Source: Clostridium sp.
GTDB lineage: Bacteria > Bacillota > Clostridia > Clostridiales > Clostridiaceae
Direction: 5' to 3'
Length of the DNA stretch: 50,227 bases
Assembly (NCBI GenBank): GCA_022773025.1
Contig: JALEZF010000041.1
Span: forward strand, 1 to 50,227
This document shows positions 6,910 to 15,876 of this stretch, piece after piece. Within the stretch, counting starts at the first letter, position 1, and each line of letters begins with the position of its first letter. The position numbers were made by a program, and so were the translations under genes. Under the pieces are notes generated by a model that saw only the letters and a program-made list of their open reading frames with translations, searched no databases and had not been told where the DNA came from.

Positions 6910-7287
6910 CTACCCATTATAAGGTACCAATTCTTTCTTAAGCTTTCTTATTCCTCCCCTAGGATTTTCTACATCACCTTTATATCTTGGGATGAGATGA
7001 ATGTGAAGGTGCATTACGGTTTGTCCTCCATCGTAGCCTACGTTTACACCTATGTTGTATCCTGTTGGGCTGTACTTTTCATCTACTATTTTTTTCACCT
7101 CATGAAGAAGTGAATAGAGACCTTTTATCTCTTCCTCGGTGGCATCAAAGAAGTTTTGAAAATGCCTCTTTGGAATTATAAGGGAATGTCCTTCATTCAC
7201 TGGGAAGTGATCGAAAATGGCAAAACCTATTTCATTTTCTGCTATATATTCTTTTTTATCGTAATTACAAAATAAACAATCTTTCAT
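6910..7287 (-). CDS. HIT-family nucleotide hydrolase/transferase
   Basis: Small cytoplasmic histidine-triad protein of 125 residues. HIT proteins hydrolyse nucleotide conjugates such as Ap4A or AMP-lysine. Visible features are a CLFC zinc-type pair at residues 4-7, GHSLIIPKRHFQNFF around 33-47, and the catalytic triad H93-L-H95-I-H97-L in QTVMHLHIHLIPRY. Length and motif order fit the family. It has a ribosome binding site (TGGAGGA) and stands alone downstream of the sugar operon, separated from it by a terminator. Confidence 0.9.
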   Translation of the reverse strand: MKDCLFCNYDKKEYIAENEIGFAIFDHFPVNEGHSLIIPKRHFQNFFDATEEEIKGLYSLLHEVKKIVDEKYSPTGYNIGVNVGYDGGQTVMHLHIHLIPRYKGDVENPRGGIRKLKKELVPYNG

Positions 7288-7444
7288 GGTCGTTCCTCCA
7301 AAGTTTCTATAAGTTTATTTTACCATATTTCTGTATAAAGTGAATTCTTAACTAAAAATAGGTGAGCTTGTTATACCTGCTGAACATAAGACAAAAGTTG
7401 TAACTGCTTTTACGTGTATTTAAACTCCTTTTGTGTTTTGGAGA

Positions 7445-7476
7445 AAATATAAAAGGTACCGGACTTTGCCGATACC
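7445..7476 (-). terminator. Terminator of the sulfatase/PTS operon
   Basis: Minus strand GGTATCGG / CCGGTACC hairpin followed by TTTTATATTTT, directly after lacC. Confidence 0.8.
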
Positions 7477-7496
7477 CTAAAAAATTTATGCTTACC

Positions 7497-8423
7497 TTAT
7501 AACTTTTCTATTTTTATTTTTTCTAACAATTCATTTACTATGTTTTCTTTTACAGAGCCTGTCTCTTCTTCCATGGCATTGGCTGTTCCACAGGCTGAGG
7601 CATACTTTAACATTTGTTCTATAGAATAGCCTCTCTCTAAGGATACAGCAATTCCTGCTACATAGGAATCCCCAGATCCTACAGGATTTATAGCTTTAAC
7701 CTTTGGAACTGTTACCTTGTAGAACTTATCTTTATAGCCAGCTATGGACCCTTTGCTGCCAAGAGAAATTACTACAAGTTCTATACCCTTTTCTTGAAAT
7801 CTTTTGATTTCTTCTAGAGCATCACTGTCACTTTCTATTTTTCTTCCTGTCAAAGCTTCTATTTCATCTCTATTTGGTTTTATGAAAAATGGCTTTGCAT
7901 TTATTCCACTTTTTAAAAGCTCCCCGCTTGTATCAAGAAGAAACTTTTTTCCTTTATTCTTTGCTATTGTAATAAGCTCACTATAAAAATTTTTTGGAAC
8001 ATTTCTTGGAACACTGCCAGATGCTACGATGACATCGCTATCTTCAAGGAGTTCTTTGTATTTTTTTACAAATTCACTTTGCTCCTCCATGGAGACTTCA
8101 GGTCCTGGTTCTAGTATTTCTGTCTGCACTAAATCCTCTGTAATAATGGCTAGACATTCCCTTGTTTCACCATTCACCTTTACAAAGTCATTTTTTATTT
8201 TATATTCTGTGAGCTTTTCTTCTATAAATTCTCCTGTTTTACCCCCTAAGAATCCTGTTGCAATGCACTGCTCTCCTAAAATTGTAGCTACATTTGCAAC
8301 GTGTATTCCCTTGCCTCCAGGTGTATTTTCAACTTTAAGAGCTCTCATAACAGTACCCTTTTCAAGTTCTGTCATTTCATATCTTTTATCTACAGATGCA
8401 TTAAGATTTATTACTAATATCAT
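7497..8423 (-). CDS. lacC: Tagatose-6-phosphate kinase (PfkB family)
   Basis: Cytoplasmic sugar-phosphate kinase of 308 residues, converting tagatose 6-phosphate to tagatose 1,6-bisphosphate with ATP. It shows the PfkB pattern: N-terminal MILVINLNASVDKRYEM, substrate loop NTPGGKGIHVANVATILG (about 33-50), TGRKIESD, and the C-terminal anion-hole/catalytic motif INPVGSGDSYVAGIA (about 244-258) with the catalytic Asp. 1-Phosphofructokinase is closely related and cannot be excluded by motif alone, but the adjacent LacA, LacB and tagatose-bisphosphate aldolase genes point to LacC. It is the last gene of the operon, 16 nt after the aldolase gene, and is followed by a terminator. Confidence 0.85.
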   Translation of the reverse strand: MILVINLNASVDKRYEMTELEKGTVMRALKVENTPGGKGIHVANVATILGEQCIATGFLGGKTGEFIEEKLTEYKIKNDFVKVNGETRECLAIITEDLVQTEILEPGPEVSMEEQSEFVKKYKELLEDSDVIVASGSVPRNVPKNFYSELITIAKNKGKKFLLDTSGELLKSGINAKPFFIKPNRDEIEALTGRKIESDSDALEEIKRFQEKGIELVVISLGSKGSIAGYKDKFYKVTVPKVKAINPVGSGDSYVAGIAVSLERGYSIEQMLKYASACGTANAMEEETGSVKENIVNELLEKIKIEKL

Positions 8424-8439
8424 TTTCTTACCTTAGCTC

Positions 8440-9312
<873 letters not shown>

Positions 9313-9828
9313 CTAGTCGTGATATTCTCCTCTTTCCCATTTCTCGTTAAACTCATCAAAGAAGTGTTCATCACCATTTGCATAGTCTTTTTCAATCATA
9401 TTATCCATTTTTTCGATAAGTCTTTTATTTTCCTCTGTTGGCTTATATTCTGTTTCTAAAAATACATCGATGATATTTTCCATAAGACCTATGCCTGTGA
9501 TTCTTCCTCCAAAGCCAAGGATATTTATGTTAAGCTCTTCTTTTGAATATCTTGCTGTTTCAATATCTCTTACTAGTGCTACTCTTGCCCCTTTAATTTT
9601 TGCTGCTGAATTTGTTATACCAACTCCTGTACCACAAATTATTATTCCAAGGTCTGCTTCTCCATTAACCACTTTTTCTGCAGCAGCTTTTCCGTATATT
9701 GGGTAATGAGTTCTTACATTATCATAAGTTCCATTGTCTATTACTTCATGTCCTTTTGATTTTAAATACTCTACAACGCTGTTTTTTACATTTGTAACTA
9801 TATGGTCACATCCAACTGATATTATCAT
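9313..9828 (-). CDS. lacB: Galactose-6-phosphate isomerase subunit LacB
   Basis: 171 residues, the usual LacB length, of the RpiB/LacAB isomerase family. With LacA it converts galactose 6-phosphate to tagatose 6-phosphate. It begins [20 protein letters not shown], with the family motif [20 protein letters not shown] (catalytic Cys in CGTGVG) and [20 protein letters not shown]. The N- and C-terminal regions match LacB rather than RpiB, including the longer tail ending WERGEYHD. It is 12 nt from lacA, and the two are expected to form a heteromeric enzyme. Confidence 0.93.
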   Translation of the reverse strand: MIISVGCDHIVTNVKNSVVEYLKSKGHEVIDNGTYDNVRTHYPIYGKAAAEKVVNGEADLGIIICGTGVGITNSAAKIKGARVALVRDIETARYSKEELNINILGFGGRITGIGLMENIIDVFLETEYKPTEENKRLIEKMDNMIEKDYANGDEHFFDEFNEKWERGEYHD

Positions 9829-9840
9829 CTTATTTTCCTC

Positions 9841-10269
9841 CTATGCCATCTTATTTAACATATCTACTCTTATTTGATGTCTTCCGCCTGAATACTCAGA
9901 GGCAACAAATTTTTCTGCAATTCTCTTTCCAATCTCTAAGCTTGTAACTTTAGATCCCATTGCTATAACTGAGGTGTTATTGTGATCTCTAGTCATTTTA
10001 GCTGAATGCTCATCTGCTACTTGAGCACAAACTATATATTTATGCTTTGCACATATATTAAAGGAGCCTGTACCATATTCATCTATTACAATTCCTCTAG
10101 CACCTTCCTTATTAAGAATTGAATCACATACTAAGTTTGATGCGTCACAAAAATCTACGTCTTTTCTTTCAGTCTTATCTACGACTTCATAACCTTTTTT
10201 AATTAAGTCTTCCTTTATTCCATTCTTAAACTCTACGCTTTTGCTATCTGATGCAATTATTACCTTCAT
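9841..10269 (-). CDS. lacA: Galactose-6-phosphate isomerase subunit LacA
   Basis: 142 residues, the standard LacA length, and the partner of LacB. It starts MKVIIASDSKSVEFKNGIKE. The place of the RpiB catalytic Cys motif is taken by IDEYGTGSFNICAKHKYIVC, as is usual in LacA, which lacks the active Cys at this point. It ends SGGRHQIRVDMLNKM, a LacA signature. Presence of both subunits means the operon's phosphorylated sugar is galactose 6-phosphate, not N-acetylgalactosamine 6-phosphate, for which a deacetylase and deaminase would be needed. Its start has AGGAGG a few nt upstream. Confidence 0.93.
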   Translation of the reverse strand: MKVIIASDSKSVEFKNGIKEDLIKKGYEVVDKTERKDVDFCDASNLVCDSILNKEGARGIVIDEYGTGSFNICAKHKYIVCAQVADEHSAKMTRDHNNTSVIAMGSKVTSLEIGKRIAEKFVASEYSGGRHQIRVDMLNKMA

Positions 10270-10283
10270 CGAAAATCCTCCTA

Positions 10284-11762
10284 TTATTTCAAATTTAGTC
10301 TTTCAAACTGCTCCTTTGGAGCTTCCATTTCTTCTAGTCCTCTTTTCAAAAGTTCTATATATTTCTTTTCTAGCTCTTCATCCCTTAATGGGCTTACTTG
10401 TCCATAATCTTCAATTATATTAAACAGTTTACTTTCAGCTGTATATTTTAAAGCATCGCTAACATTGTCAAGTATTGAAGGGTTCTCTATTGGAATCTTA
10501 TATACAGGATAATCTGTTCTCTTTAAGAATCTGCCAATTTCTATTTCCGACTCTCTTCCCTTTCCTAAATACTTTCTAATTGTTGTTGGTATGCATGTGT
10601 ATTCAAAGCATGGTTTGTTTTCTTTGTTTGGAGCTCTGAAATATGTGTACTCACCGTCAGTTACATTCATAGCTATTCCGTGATAACCATATAATGCATA
10701 TTCCCTTTCAAATGGCTTTTCTTCAGCTACTATTTTCCATGACATCCCTTGTACATCTTTTGGAATATCCACACCTGAATATTCTAAAACTGTAGGCATT
10801 ATATCTATATTTTGAGTAAGTGCATTTATTCTTTTCCCTGCCATTTCTCCTTTAGGGAAACGTACCATTAGAGGAATGTGAGAAAGTTCATTGTACATAT
10901 GCATATAATTCTTTCCAAAGTAATTTCTCTCCCCTAAGAAATATCCATGGTCTGTTGTAACTATTATTAAAGTGTCTTCATACATATTAAGAGCCTTTAG
11001 CTTGTCTATAAGCTTTCCAAAATGTTTATCTGTCATTGTAAGCAATGCAGCATATCTCTTGTTTATATAATCTAAAGCTTCCTCTGGTACATCCACCTCT
11101 TTATAGTTAGGTGTTTCAAAATATGGTCCTTCATATTTGCAGCCATACATCTCCATATATTCTTCTGGTACATCAAAAGGTTCGTGAGGATCAAAAGTCT
11201 CTACCATTAAGAAGAAATCATCATGGTCTTTGTTGTCCTCTAGCCACTGACAGGCTGCATTAAAGGTTTTTGGAGTTGGATATTCATCTTCCTTTCTCTC
11301 CCATTTCGTTCTGTTCCACTGATACTGCTTTCTTAGCTTTCCATAATAGTTGTCAGGCATAAAAGATGGATCATCTATTTTTGATATCCAAGGATCCCCT
11401 TCTTGACCTCTGTAAAAATCCCAAGTGGAAAATTGCTGAACATAGTCCTCTCCACCAAGCCTAAAATAATGAGGATGATCCGTTACTATGTGACTGAACA
11501 CATTATTTTCTGCTAAAACCTTTGGAAGTGTTATATCAAATGGTTCTATAGGTCCCCATGATCTCTCTAAAAAGTTTAGTCGCCCAGTAAGTATATCTCT
11601 TCTTGCTGGCATACATGGTGCTGAGCCCACCCAATGGTTATCAAATGTAGCTGCTTCTTTTGAAAATCTAGTTATATTAGGAGTCTTAACCCAAGTATTT
11701 TCATTGTAGACTTCCATCATATTTCTCTTTAATGTATCCATTAAAACTACCACTGTTCTCAT
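10284..11762 (-). CDS. Cys-type sulfatase, predicted cytoplasmic
   Basis: A 492-residue type I sulfatase of the alkaline-phosphatase superfamily that hydrolyses sulfate esters. The key sequence is SAPCMPARRDILTGR, in which Cys50 of C-M-P-A-R is the residue oxidised to C-alpha-formylglycine. The catalytic domain includes the metal site in LMDTLKRNMM, TDHPHYF and TTDHGYFLGERNYFGK. There is no signal peptide or lipobox: the N-terminus MRTVVVLMDTLK is the first strand of the fold, so the enzyme should act in the cytoplasm. The Cys form needs the oxygen-independent maturase encoded divergently at 14743-15870. It sits between the PTS genes and lacA, implying desulfation of an imported, probably already phosphorylated sugar. 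The exact substrate is unknown. Confidence 0.92.
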   Translation of the reverse strand: MRTVVVLMDTLKRNMMEVYNENTWVKTPNITRFSKEAATFDNHWVGSAPCMPARRDILTGRLNFLERSWGPIEPFDITLPKVLAENNVFSHIVTDHPHYFRLGGEDYVQQFSTWDFYRGQEGDPWISKIDDPSFMPDNYYGKLRKQYQWNRTKWERKEDEYPTPKTFNAACQWLEDNKDHDDFFLMVETFDPHEPFDVPEEYMEMYGCKYEGPYFETPNYKEVDVPEEALDYINKRYAALLTMTDKHFGKLIDKLKALNMYEDTLIIVTTDHGYFLGERNYFGKNYMHMYNELSHIPLMVRFPKGEMAGKRINALTQNIDIMPTVLEYSGVDIPKDVQGMSWKIVAEEKPFEREYALYGYHGIAMNVTDGEYTYFRAPNKENKPCFEYTCIPTTIRKYLGKGRESEIEIGRFLKRTDYPVYKIPIENPSILDNVSDALKYTAESKLFNIIEDYGQVSPLRDEELEKKYIELLKRGLEEMEAPKEQFERLNLK

Positions 11763-11861
11763 ATAATTTCTCCTCCCAATAACTGAAATTTAGATACTCA
11801 TAAAATTTACTCAACTTTTGCAAATCAATTTCTATAAGAATCTATATTTTCTTCCCTTAAT

Positions 11862-11902
11862 AAAAGTTAGATGTGAACTTCAAAGCTTCAAAGTTCACAT
11901 CT
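11862..11902 (-). terminator. Hairpin between EIID and sulfatase genes
   Basis: Minus strand AGATGTGAACTT / AAGTTCACATCT, a 12-bp perfect stem with a 10-nt loop, followed by AACTTTTATT. It lies inside the operon 6 nt after the EIID stop. It could be a partial terminator or a processing/stability element that sets PTS mRNA above catabolic mRNA. Confidence 0.6.
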
Positions 11903-11907
11903 TCTTT

Positions 11908-12720
11908 TTATGCTATGATTCCTGCCATTGATAATAATACAGCTATAATTAATACTCCAAATATTACCCATACAGCATTTTTACCGTTTGATTTCTTTAA
12001 TAAATAATAGCAAAGGAAGGTTAGCGCAAGTGGAATTAAACTTGGCATTACTTTATCAAGCATATCTTGAAGCATTAAAGGATTTTCTCCTGCTGCTATT
12101 GATACATCAAGTTTTACTTTTACAGTTGTGGCAATTAATCCGCCAACTACTATAACACCTAATACATTTGCCATGTTGGCTAATCTATCAAAGATTCCTT
12201 TACCATTGTCTGCATCACCTAGTATCTCCATTCCCTTAGAATAACCTTTCATTACTCCAAAGTACTTTACAGGAATATACAGACAGTTAATCATTAAAAA
12301 CATTACTATAGCACCTAATATATTGCCATCTATAGCAAAAGCTGCACCTATGGAACCTGCTATAGGCATCCATGTAAAGTTAAGCATACTATCTCCGATA
12401 CCAGCTAAAGGTCCCATTAAGCTTGTCTTCATTGCTATTACAGATTCTTTTTGTTCTTCATCTGTTGTTTCCTCCATAGCTGATGTTATTCCTAGAATGA
12501 AAGGCATCAAAACTGGATGTGTATTGAAGTACTCTAAATGCCTCTTCATGGCATTTACCCTCTCTTCTTTTGGTTTATTTTTATAAAGCTTCTTTAGTAT
12601 AGGTTTTAATATATAAACTGTACTTAAACTTTGCATTCTCTCATAGTTATGTGACATTTGACATAATTGAGATCTCCAGAAAACTTTTTTCAAATCACTT
12701 TTATCTATTAAATTAGCCAT
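11908..12720 (-). CDS. PTS mannose-family EIID component
   Basis: Membrane subunit of 270 residues that, with EIIC, forms the sugar channel of a mannose/sorbose/galactosamine-type PTS. It begins with KSDLKKVFWRSQLCQMSHNY, typical of ManZ/AgaE, and contains MKRHLEYFNTHPVLMPFILG, EEQKESVIAMKTSLMGPLAG and GDSMLNFTWMPIAG. C-terminal membrane segments follow. Its start overlaps the EIIC stop (TAATG), with the ribosome binding site GGAGG inside the end of the EIIC gene, indicating translational coupling. Confidence 0.92.
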   Translation of the reverse strand: MANLIDKSDLKKVFWRSQLCQMSHNYERMQSLSTVYILKPILKKLYKNKPKEERVNAMKRHLEYFNTHPVLMPFILGITSAMEETTDEEQKESVIAMKTSLMGPLAGIGDSMLNFTWMPIAGSIGAAFAIDGNILGAIVMFLMINCLYIPVKYFGVMKGYSKGMEILGDADNGKGIFDRLANMANVLGVIVVGGLIATTVKVKLDVSIAAGENPLMLQDMLDKVMPSLIPLALTFLCYYLLKKSNGKNAVWVIFGVLIIAVLLSMAGIIA

Positions 12721-13520
12721 TATAAATCCCAGCCTCCTTCTATATCTTCATTAGAATCAGCACCTACTACCGCTGGTGATGTATGTCCTTCTTTTTCTTT
12801 ATTAGTCATTATTAAATCATAGATTCCTGCAAAACAAGCACCTATTAATGCTAATGCTAATGTAGGAAGATTTAAGTAAGTTGTTAATGTAAAGCCTAGA
12901 ATTAAGAACATCCACATATTTTTCTTTAGCATCATAGTTAAAAGCATTGCTATACCTACTGCTGGAATAGCCTTTGAAGCCACCGTTAATCCAGTCATTA
13001 CGCTAGCAGGGATTGCTGCCATAATTGAATCGATTACACTTGACCCTAAAAATACAGCTATAAATGTTGGTAGAGCTCTACTTAAGAATATTAAAGCTGC
13101 TCCTATATACTGAAGCTTATCTATCTTGTCAAAATCTCCAGTTTCCGCAATCTTATCAGCTTTGTGAACTAATGAAATACTTATAGTCTTGCATAGCATA
13201 TCTAGTTGTTGTACTAATAATGAAACCGGTATCGCGATTGCTACCCCTGTTGCTACTCCTCCACCTGACAAAATACCTATTGCAACTCCAACTACTGAAC
13301 CTGAAATTACATCTGGTGGTACATAAGAGCCAACATTATTAACTCCAAGCCACATAAGTTCTAAGGTAGCTCCAATTATAAGTCCTTGAGTCAAATCACC
13401 TAAAATAAGTCCTGTTACTACACCTGCTAGTAATGGTTTTCTAAAGCCTAAATGTGGTCCATACTGGTCCCACGCACATATGCCCGCCCAAGCAGCTACT
13501 AATAATGCTTTGATTAACAT
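12720..13520 (-). CDS. PTS mannose-family EIIC component
   Basis: Integral membrane protein of 266 residues, the EIIC (ManY/AgaW-like) translocator. It has GAWAGICAWDQYGPHLGFRK-like N-terminal sequence (starting AAWAGICAWDQYG), then GVVTGLILGDLTQGLIIGAT with LELMWLGVNNVGSYVPPDV, the signature of the mannose-family EIIC. Several further hydrophobic helices follow, ending in a polar cytoplasmic tail. The gene is 36 nt from the EIIB gene and overlaps EIID by one base. Sugar specificity cannot be read from motifs; the following genes point to a galactose derivative. Confidence 0.92.
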   Translation of the reverse strand: MLIKALLVAAWAGICAWDQYGPHLGFRKPLLAGVVTGLILGDLTQGLIIGATLELMWLGVNNVGSYVPPDVISGSVVGVAIGILSGGGVATGVAIAIPVSLLVQQLDMLCKTISISLVHKADKIAETGDFDKIDKLQYIGAALIFLSRALPTFIAVFLGSSVIDSIMAAIPASVMTGLTVASKAIPAVGIAMLLTMMLKKNMWMFLILGFTLTTYLNLPTLALALIGACFAGIYDLIMTNKEKEGHTSPAVVGADSNEDIEGGWDL

Positions 13521-13555
13521 GATAACCTCTCCTTTTTATAAAACTTATTAATCCT

Positions 13556-14026
13556 TTAAATCATATCCTTCATATATATGACATCATCTTTAGGTACCAT
13601 TTGTATGAATACCTCAATACCTTTGTCTATGAGTTCTTTAAATGCTTTTTCTTCTTCCTTTGTTACTGAAATTGACTTTGTAAGTCTTCTTCTAGTTTCG
13701 TTGTATCTCATGCCCCCTGCATTTACCTTCTCAATATGTAGTCCTCCGTTTACTACCTTTAATACATCTGTTGATGTAGTGAACAAAAGTAAAGTATCTT
13801 TCTTTATTGGATTTTTCTTTATAACTTCTATAAATTGGTCTACTCCAAAAACTAATACTCTAACTCCTGCTGGTGCTGCAAGTCCTACAACTGATTTTTG
13901 AACTGGATCCTTGCTGACTTTGTCATTAATTATTAAGACCTGCTCTACACCATAGTCTCCAATCCAAGTTGAGCACACTTGTCCATGAATTAATCTGTCG
14001 TCGATTCTTACTAATTTAATTCCCAT
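13556..14026 (-). CDS. PTS mannose-family EIIB component
   Basis: Cytoplasmic phosphotransfer protein of 156 residues. It receives phosphate from EIIA on His14 in the motif RIDDRLIHGQV and passes it to the incoming sugar. The rest matches the EIIB fold: VLIINDKVSKDP, LAAPAGVRVLVFGV, LLLFTTSTDVL and the NAGGMRYNE turn. It is 156 residues long and separate from EIIA, as in Aga/Sor-type systems rather than the fused ManX. It is the second gene after the sigma-54 promoter. Confidence 0.93.
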   Translation of the reverse strand: MGIKLVRIDDRLIHGQVCSTWIGDYGVEQVLIINDKVSKDPVQKSVVGLAAPAGVRVLVFGVDQFIEVIKKNPIKKDTLLLFTTSTDVLKVVNGGLHIEKVNAGGMRYNETRRRLTKSISVTKEEEKAFKELIDKGIEVFIQMVPKDDVIYMKDMI

Positions 14027-14046
14027 ACCTTTCCCCTCCTAAAATT

Positions 14047-14478
14047 TTATAAATTCAATTCTTCCTGGGTGTTTTGTGATGATAGTTTTTCATTTATATT
14101 TGTAAATGCATCTTTATAGACTTCTTCTAATTTAACTTTAATCTCTTCTGTTGGAAGTTCTCTGTTTAGTAATAGTTCTAATAGCACTGGAAGATTAAAT
14201 CCTGTATAGACTACTACATCACATCCATCTAATATCATTCTTGATCCAGCATTACACGGAGTCCCTCCAAATATATCTGCTAAAACAATTACTTCTCTCT
14301 CATTTTTTAATTCCTTATAAGCTCCCCTAATTTCCTCCAAAACATTCTCTAAATCCTTATCATCGGTTACTGAGATTATTTTATAATTTTCTTGCTTTCC
14401 TACAATCATTTCCGCACTTTTCATGGCATATTCTGCAAAGTAGCCATGACTTATCAATATGATTCCTATTTCTTTCAT
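14047..14478 (-). CDS. PTS mannose-family EIIA component
   Basis: Cytoplasmic protein of 143 residues and first gene of the operon. The phosphorylation site is His11 in IGIILISHGYFAEYA. Further family motifs are VIVLADIFGGTPCNAGSRM and TGFNLPVLLELLL. It accepts phosphate from HPr and passes it to the EIIB encoded 20 nt downstream. It has a strong AAGGAGGG site upstream of ATG 14478. A sigma-54 promoter lies 34-50 nt upstream. EIIA domains of this family are also the model for the regulatory EIIA-like domain in the LevR-type activator encoded at 15877. Confidence 0.93.
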   Translation of the reverse strand: MKEIGIILISHGYFAEYAMKSAEMIVGKQENYKIISVTDDKDLENVLEEIRGAYKELKNEREVIVLADIFGGTPCNAGSRMILDGCDVVVYTGFNLPVLLELLLNRELPTEEIKVKLEEVYKDAFTNINEKLSSQNTQEELNL

Positions 14479-14511
14479 CTGTCTATTCCCTCCTTACATA
14501 CTTATTTTAAA

Positions 14512-14528
14512 AGCAATTGCTGTGCCAA
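14512..14528 (-). promoter_or_regulatory. Sigma-54 (-24/-12) promoter of the PTS/sulfatase operon
   Basis: Minus strand TTGGCAC-AGCAA-TTGCT. The invariant GG (14526-14525) and GC (14514-14513) are exactly 10 nt apart, matching TGGCAC-N5-TTGC. Start of transcription is expected near 14502, giving a short leader before EIIA. The divergent LevR-type activator fits. Confidence 0.9.
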
Positions 14529-14569
14529 AATCAGTATCATCAATGGTTGCAACGTTTTCATCACTTCTC

Positions 14570-14628
14570 AATACTCATCGATACTGTTTGAAATCTTCTG
14601 ATACTATTGAAATAATACTCTTTGAGAC
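14570..14628. promoter_or_regulatory. Repeat cluster, candidate activator binding sites (UAS)
   Basis: Four ATACT-centred repeats on the plus strand: AATACTCATCG (14570), GATACTGTTTGAAAT (14580), GATACTATTGAAAT (14600) and AATACTCTTTGAGAC (14614). The ATACT cores start at 14571, 14581, 14601 and 14615. They lie 40-100 nt upstream of the -24 element, where enhancer sites for a sigma-54 activator are expected. Binding is inferred. Confidence 0.5.
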
Positions 14629-14669
14629 AAAAAGTTTTTCTATGAAATTTATCTCTGCATTAATTTTCC

Positions 14670-14698
14670 TTGTAAAATTTAGAGAATGAACTTATCAT
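14670..14698 (+). promoter_or_regulatory. Candidate promoter of the anSME/activator genes
   Basis: TTGTAA (14670-14675), a 17-nt spacer, TATCAT (14693-14698): a moderate sigma-A promoter 45 nt upstream of the maturase ATG. Confidence 0.5.
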
Positions 14699-14742
14699 AG
14701 ATAATGAAATCTCTTTATTAAATTTAAATTGGAGGTAATCAA

Positions 14743-15870
14743 ATGAAAAAAAATTTAAGTCTGATGATAAAGCCATCTTCAAGCAAGTGCAATTTAAAAT
14801 GTGCATATTGCTTTTATCACTCCATAGCTGATGCAAGGGATATAAAGGACTATGGTTTTATGTCACTTTCTACTCTACAAGAAATAATCTTTAAAGTAGA
14901 TGATTACTGTAATGGCGGAACCTGCTCCATTGGTTTTCAAGGTGGTGAATCCACTCTAATTGGTTTAGATTTTTATAAGGAACTTGTAAAGTATGCAGAA
15001 AACGTTGAGAATAATACAAGGTTTTCTTTCTCCATACAAACTAACGGCACCACTCTTGATGATCAGTGGGGGGAGTTTTTGAAAGAGCATAATTTTCTTG
15101 TAGGAATATCTCTTGATGGAAATAAAGATATACATAATTTAAACAGAGTTGATTTGAAAAACGACGGAACCTTTAACAAGGTGGTTAAAGGTATTAACAT
15201 ACTAAAAAAATATAATGTAGACTTTAATATACTTACTGTTGTAACATCTACCTTGTGCAAAAAAATCCATGGTGTCTATAATTTTTATAAGAAGAATAAC
15301 TATAGGTATCTTCAATTTATTCCTTGTCTAGAACCTTTAGAAAATACCTCGATGACCTTAAATAAATATTCTATTACACCACAGGAATATGGAAATTTTC
15401 TAATTGAGCTATTTGATTTATGGTATAAAGACATGTTAAGTAATGATTATGTAAGTATAAGGTTATTTGATAATATCTTAGGATTATTTTTGAATAAGGA
15501 GTATGAAGCTTGTGATATGAAGGGAATATGCTCATGTCAGCATATTATAGAAAGTGATGGCTCAATATATCCCTGTGATTTCTATACTTATGAAAGTTAT
15601 AATATTGGAAATATCCTTACAGATTCATTTGATGATATCCATAATAACTCAAAGACCATTGGTTTTATCCAGCACTCTAAAAATGTAAATTCTCAATGCA
15701 TGAACTGTAGATACCTTTCAATTTGTAGAGGTGGCTGTAGACGTCATCGTGAAAATCAAGATAATGACCTTAATTATTTTTGCGAATCCTACTATAATTT
15801 TTATTCACACTCACTTGACAAGTTTAGGCATCTTGCACTTGTTTTAGGGAACTCTTCTTTAAGGAGGTAG
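14743..15870 (+). CDS. Anaerobic sulfatase-maturating enzyme (radical SAM, SPASM)
   Basis: A 375-residue radical SAM enzyme that oxidises the active-site Cys (or Ser) of sulfatases to formylglycine without oxygen. The SAM-cluster motif is C16-NLK-C20-AY-C23, near the N-terminus, followed by FQGGEST, SIQTNGTTL and VGISLDG. The C-terminal SPASM region holds the auxiliary cluster cysteines: CDMKGICSCQHIIESDGSIY, PCDFYTYES, then CMNCRYLSICRGGCRRH and FCESYYNFY. Length and motif order fit anSMEs such as the characterised C. perfringens enzyme. Its obvious client is the Cys-type sulfatase at 10284-11762, encoded in the divergent operon. The GGAGG site upstream and a TTG-started activator gene 6 nt downstream indicate a two-gene operon. 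Confidence 0.95.
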   Translation: MKKNLSLMIKPSSSKCNLKCAYCFYHSIADARDIKDYGFMSLSTLQEIIFKVDDYCNGGTCSIGFQGGESTLIGLDFYKELVKYAENVENNTRFSFSIQTNGTTLDDQWGEFLKEHNFLVGISLDGNKDIHNLNRVDLKNDGTFNKVVKGINILKKYNVDFNILTVVTSTLCKKIHGVYNFYKKNNYRYLQFIPCLEPLENTSMTLNKYSITPQEYGNFLIELFDLWYKDMLSNDYVSIRLFDNILGLFLNKEYEACDMKGICSCQHIIESDGSIYPCDFYTYESYNIGNILTDSFDDIHNNSKTIGFIQHSKNVNSQCMNCRYLSICRGGCRRHRENQDNDLNYFCESYYNFYSHSLDKFRHLALVLGNSSLRR

Positions 15871-15876
15871 ATAATA

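Noticed and set aside
7350-7430. Minus-strand stretch with a short frame containing FVLCSAGITSS, reminiscent of a PTS EIIB start, between the HIT gene and lacC
   Set aside because: Only about 23 codons between stops, no start codon in frame, and the resemblance is a few residues long; likely chance.
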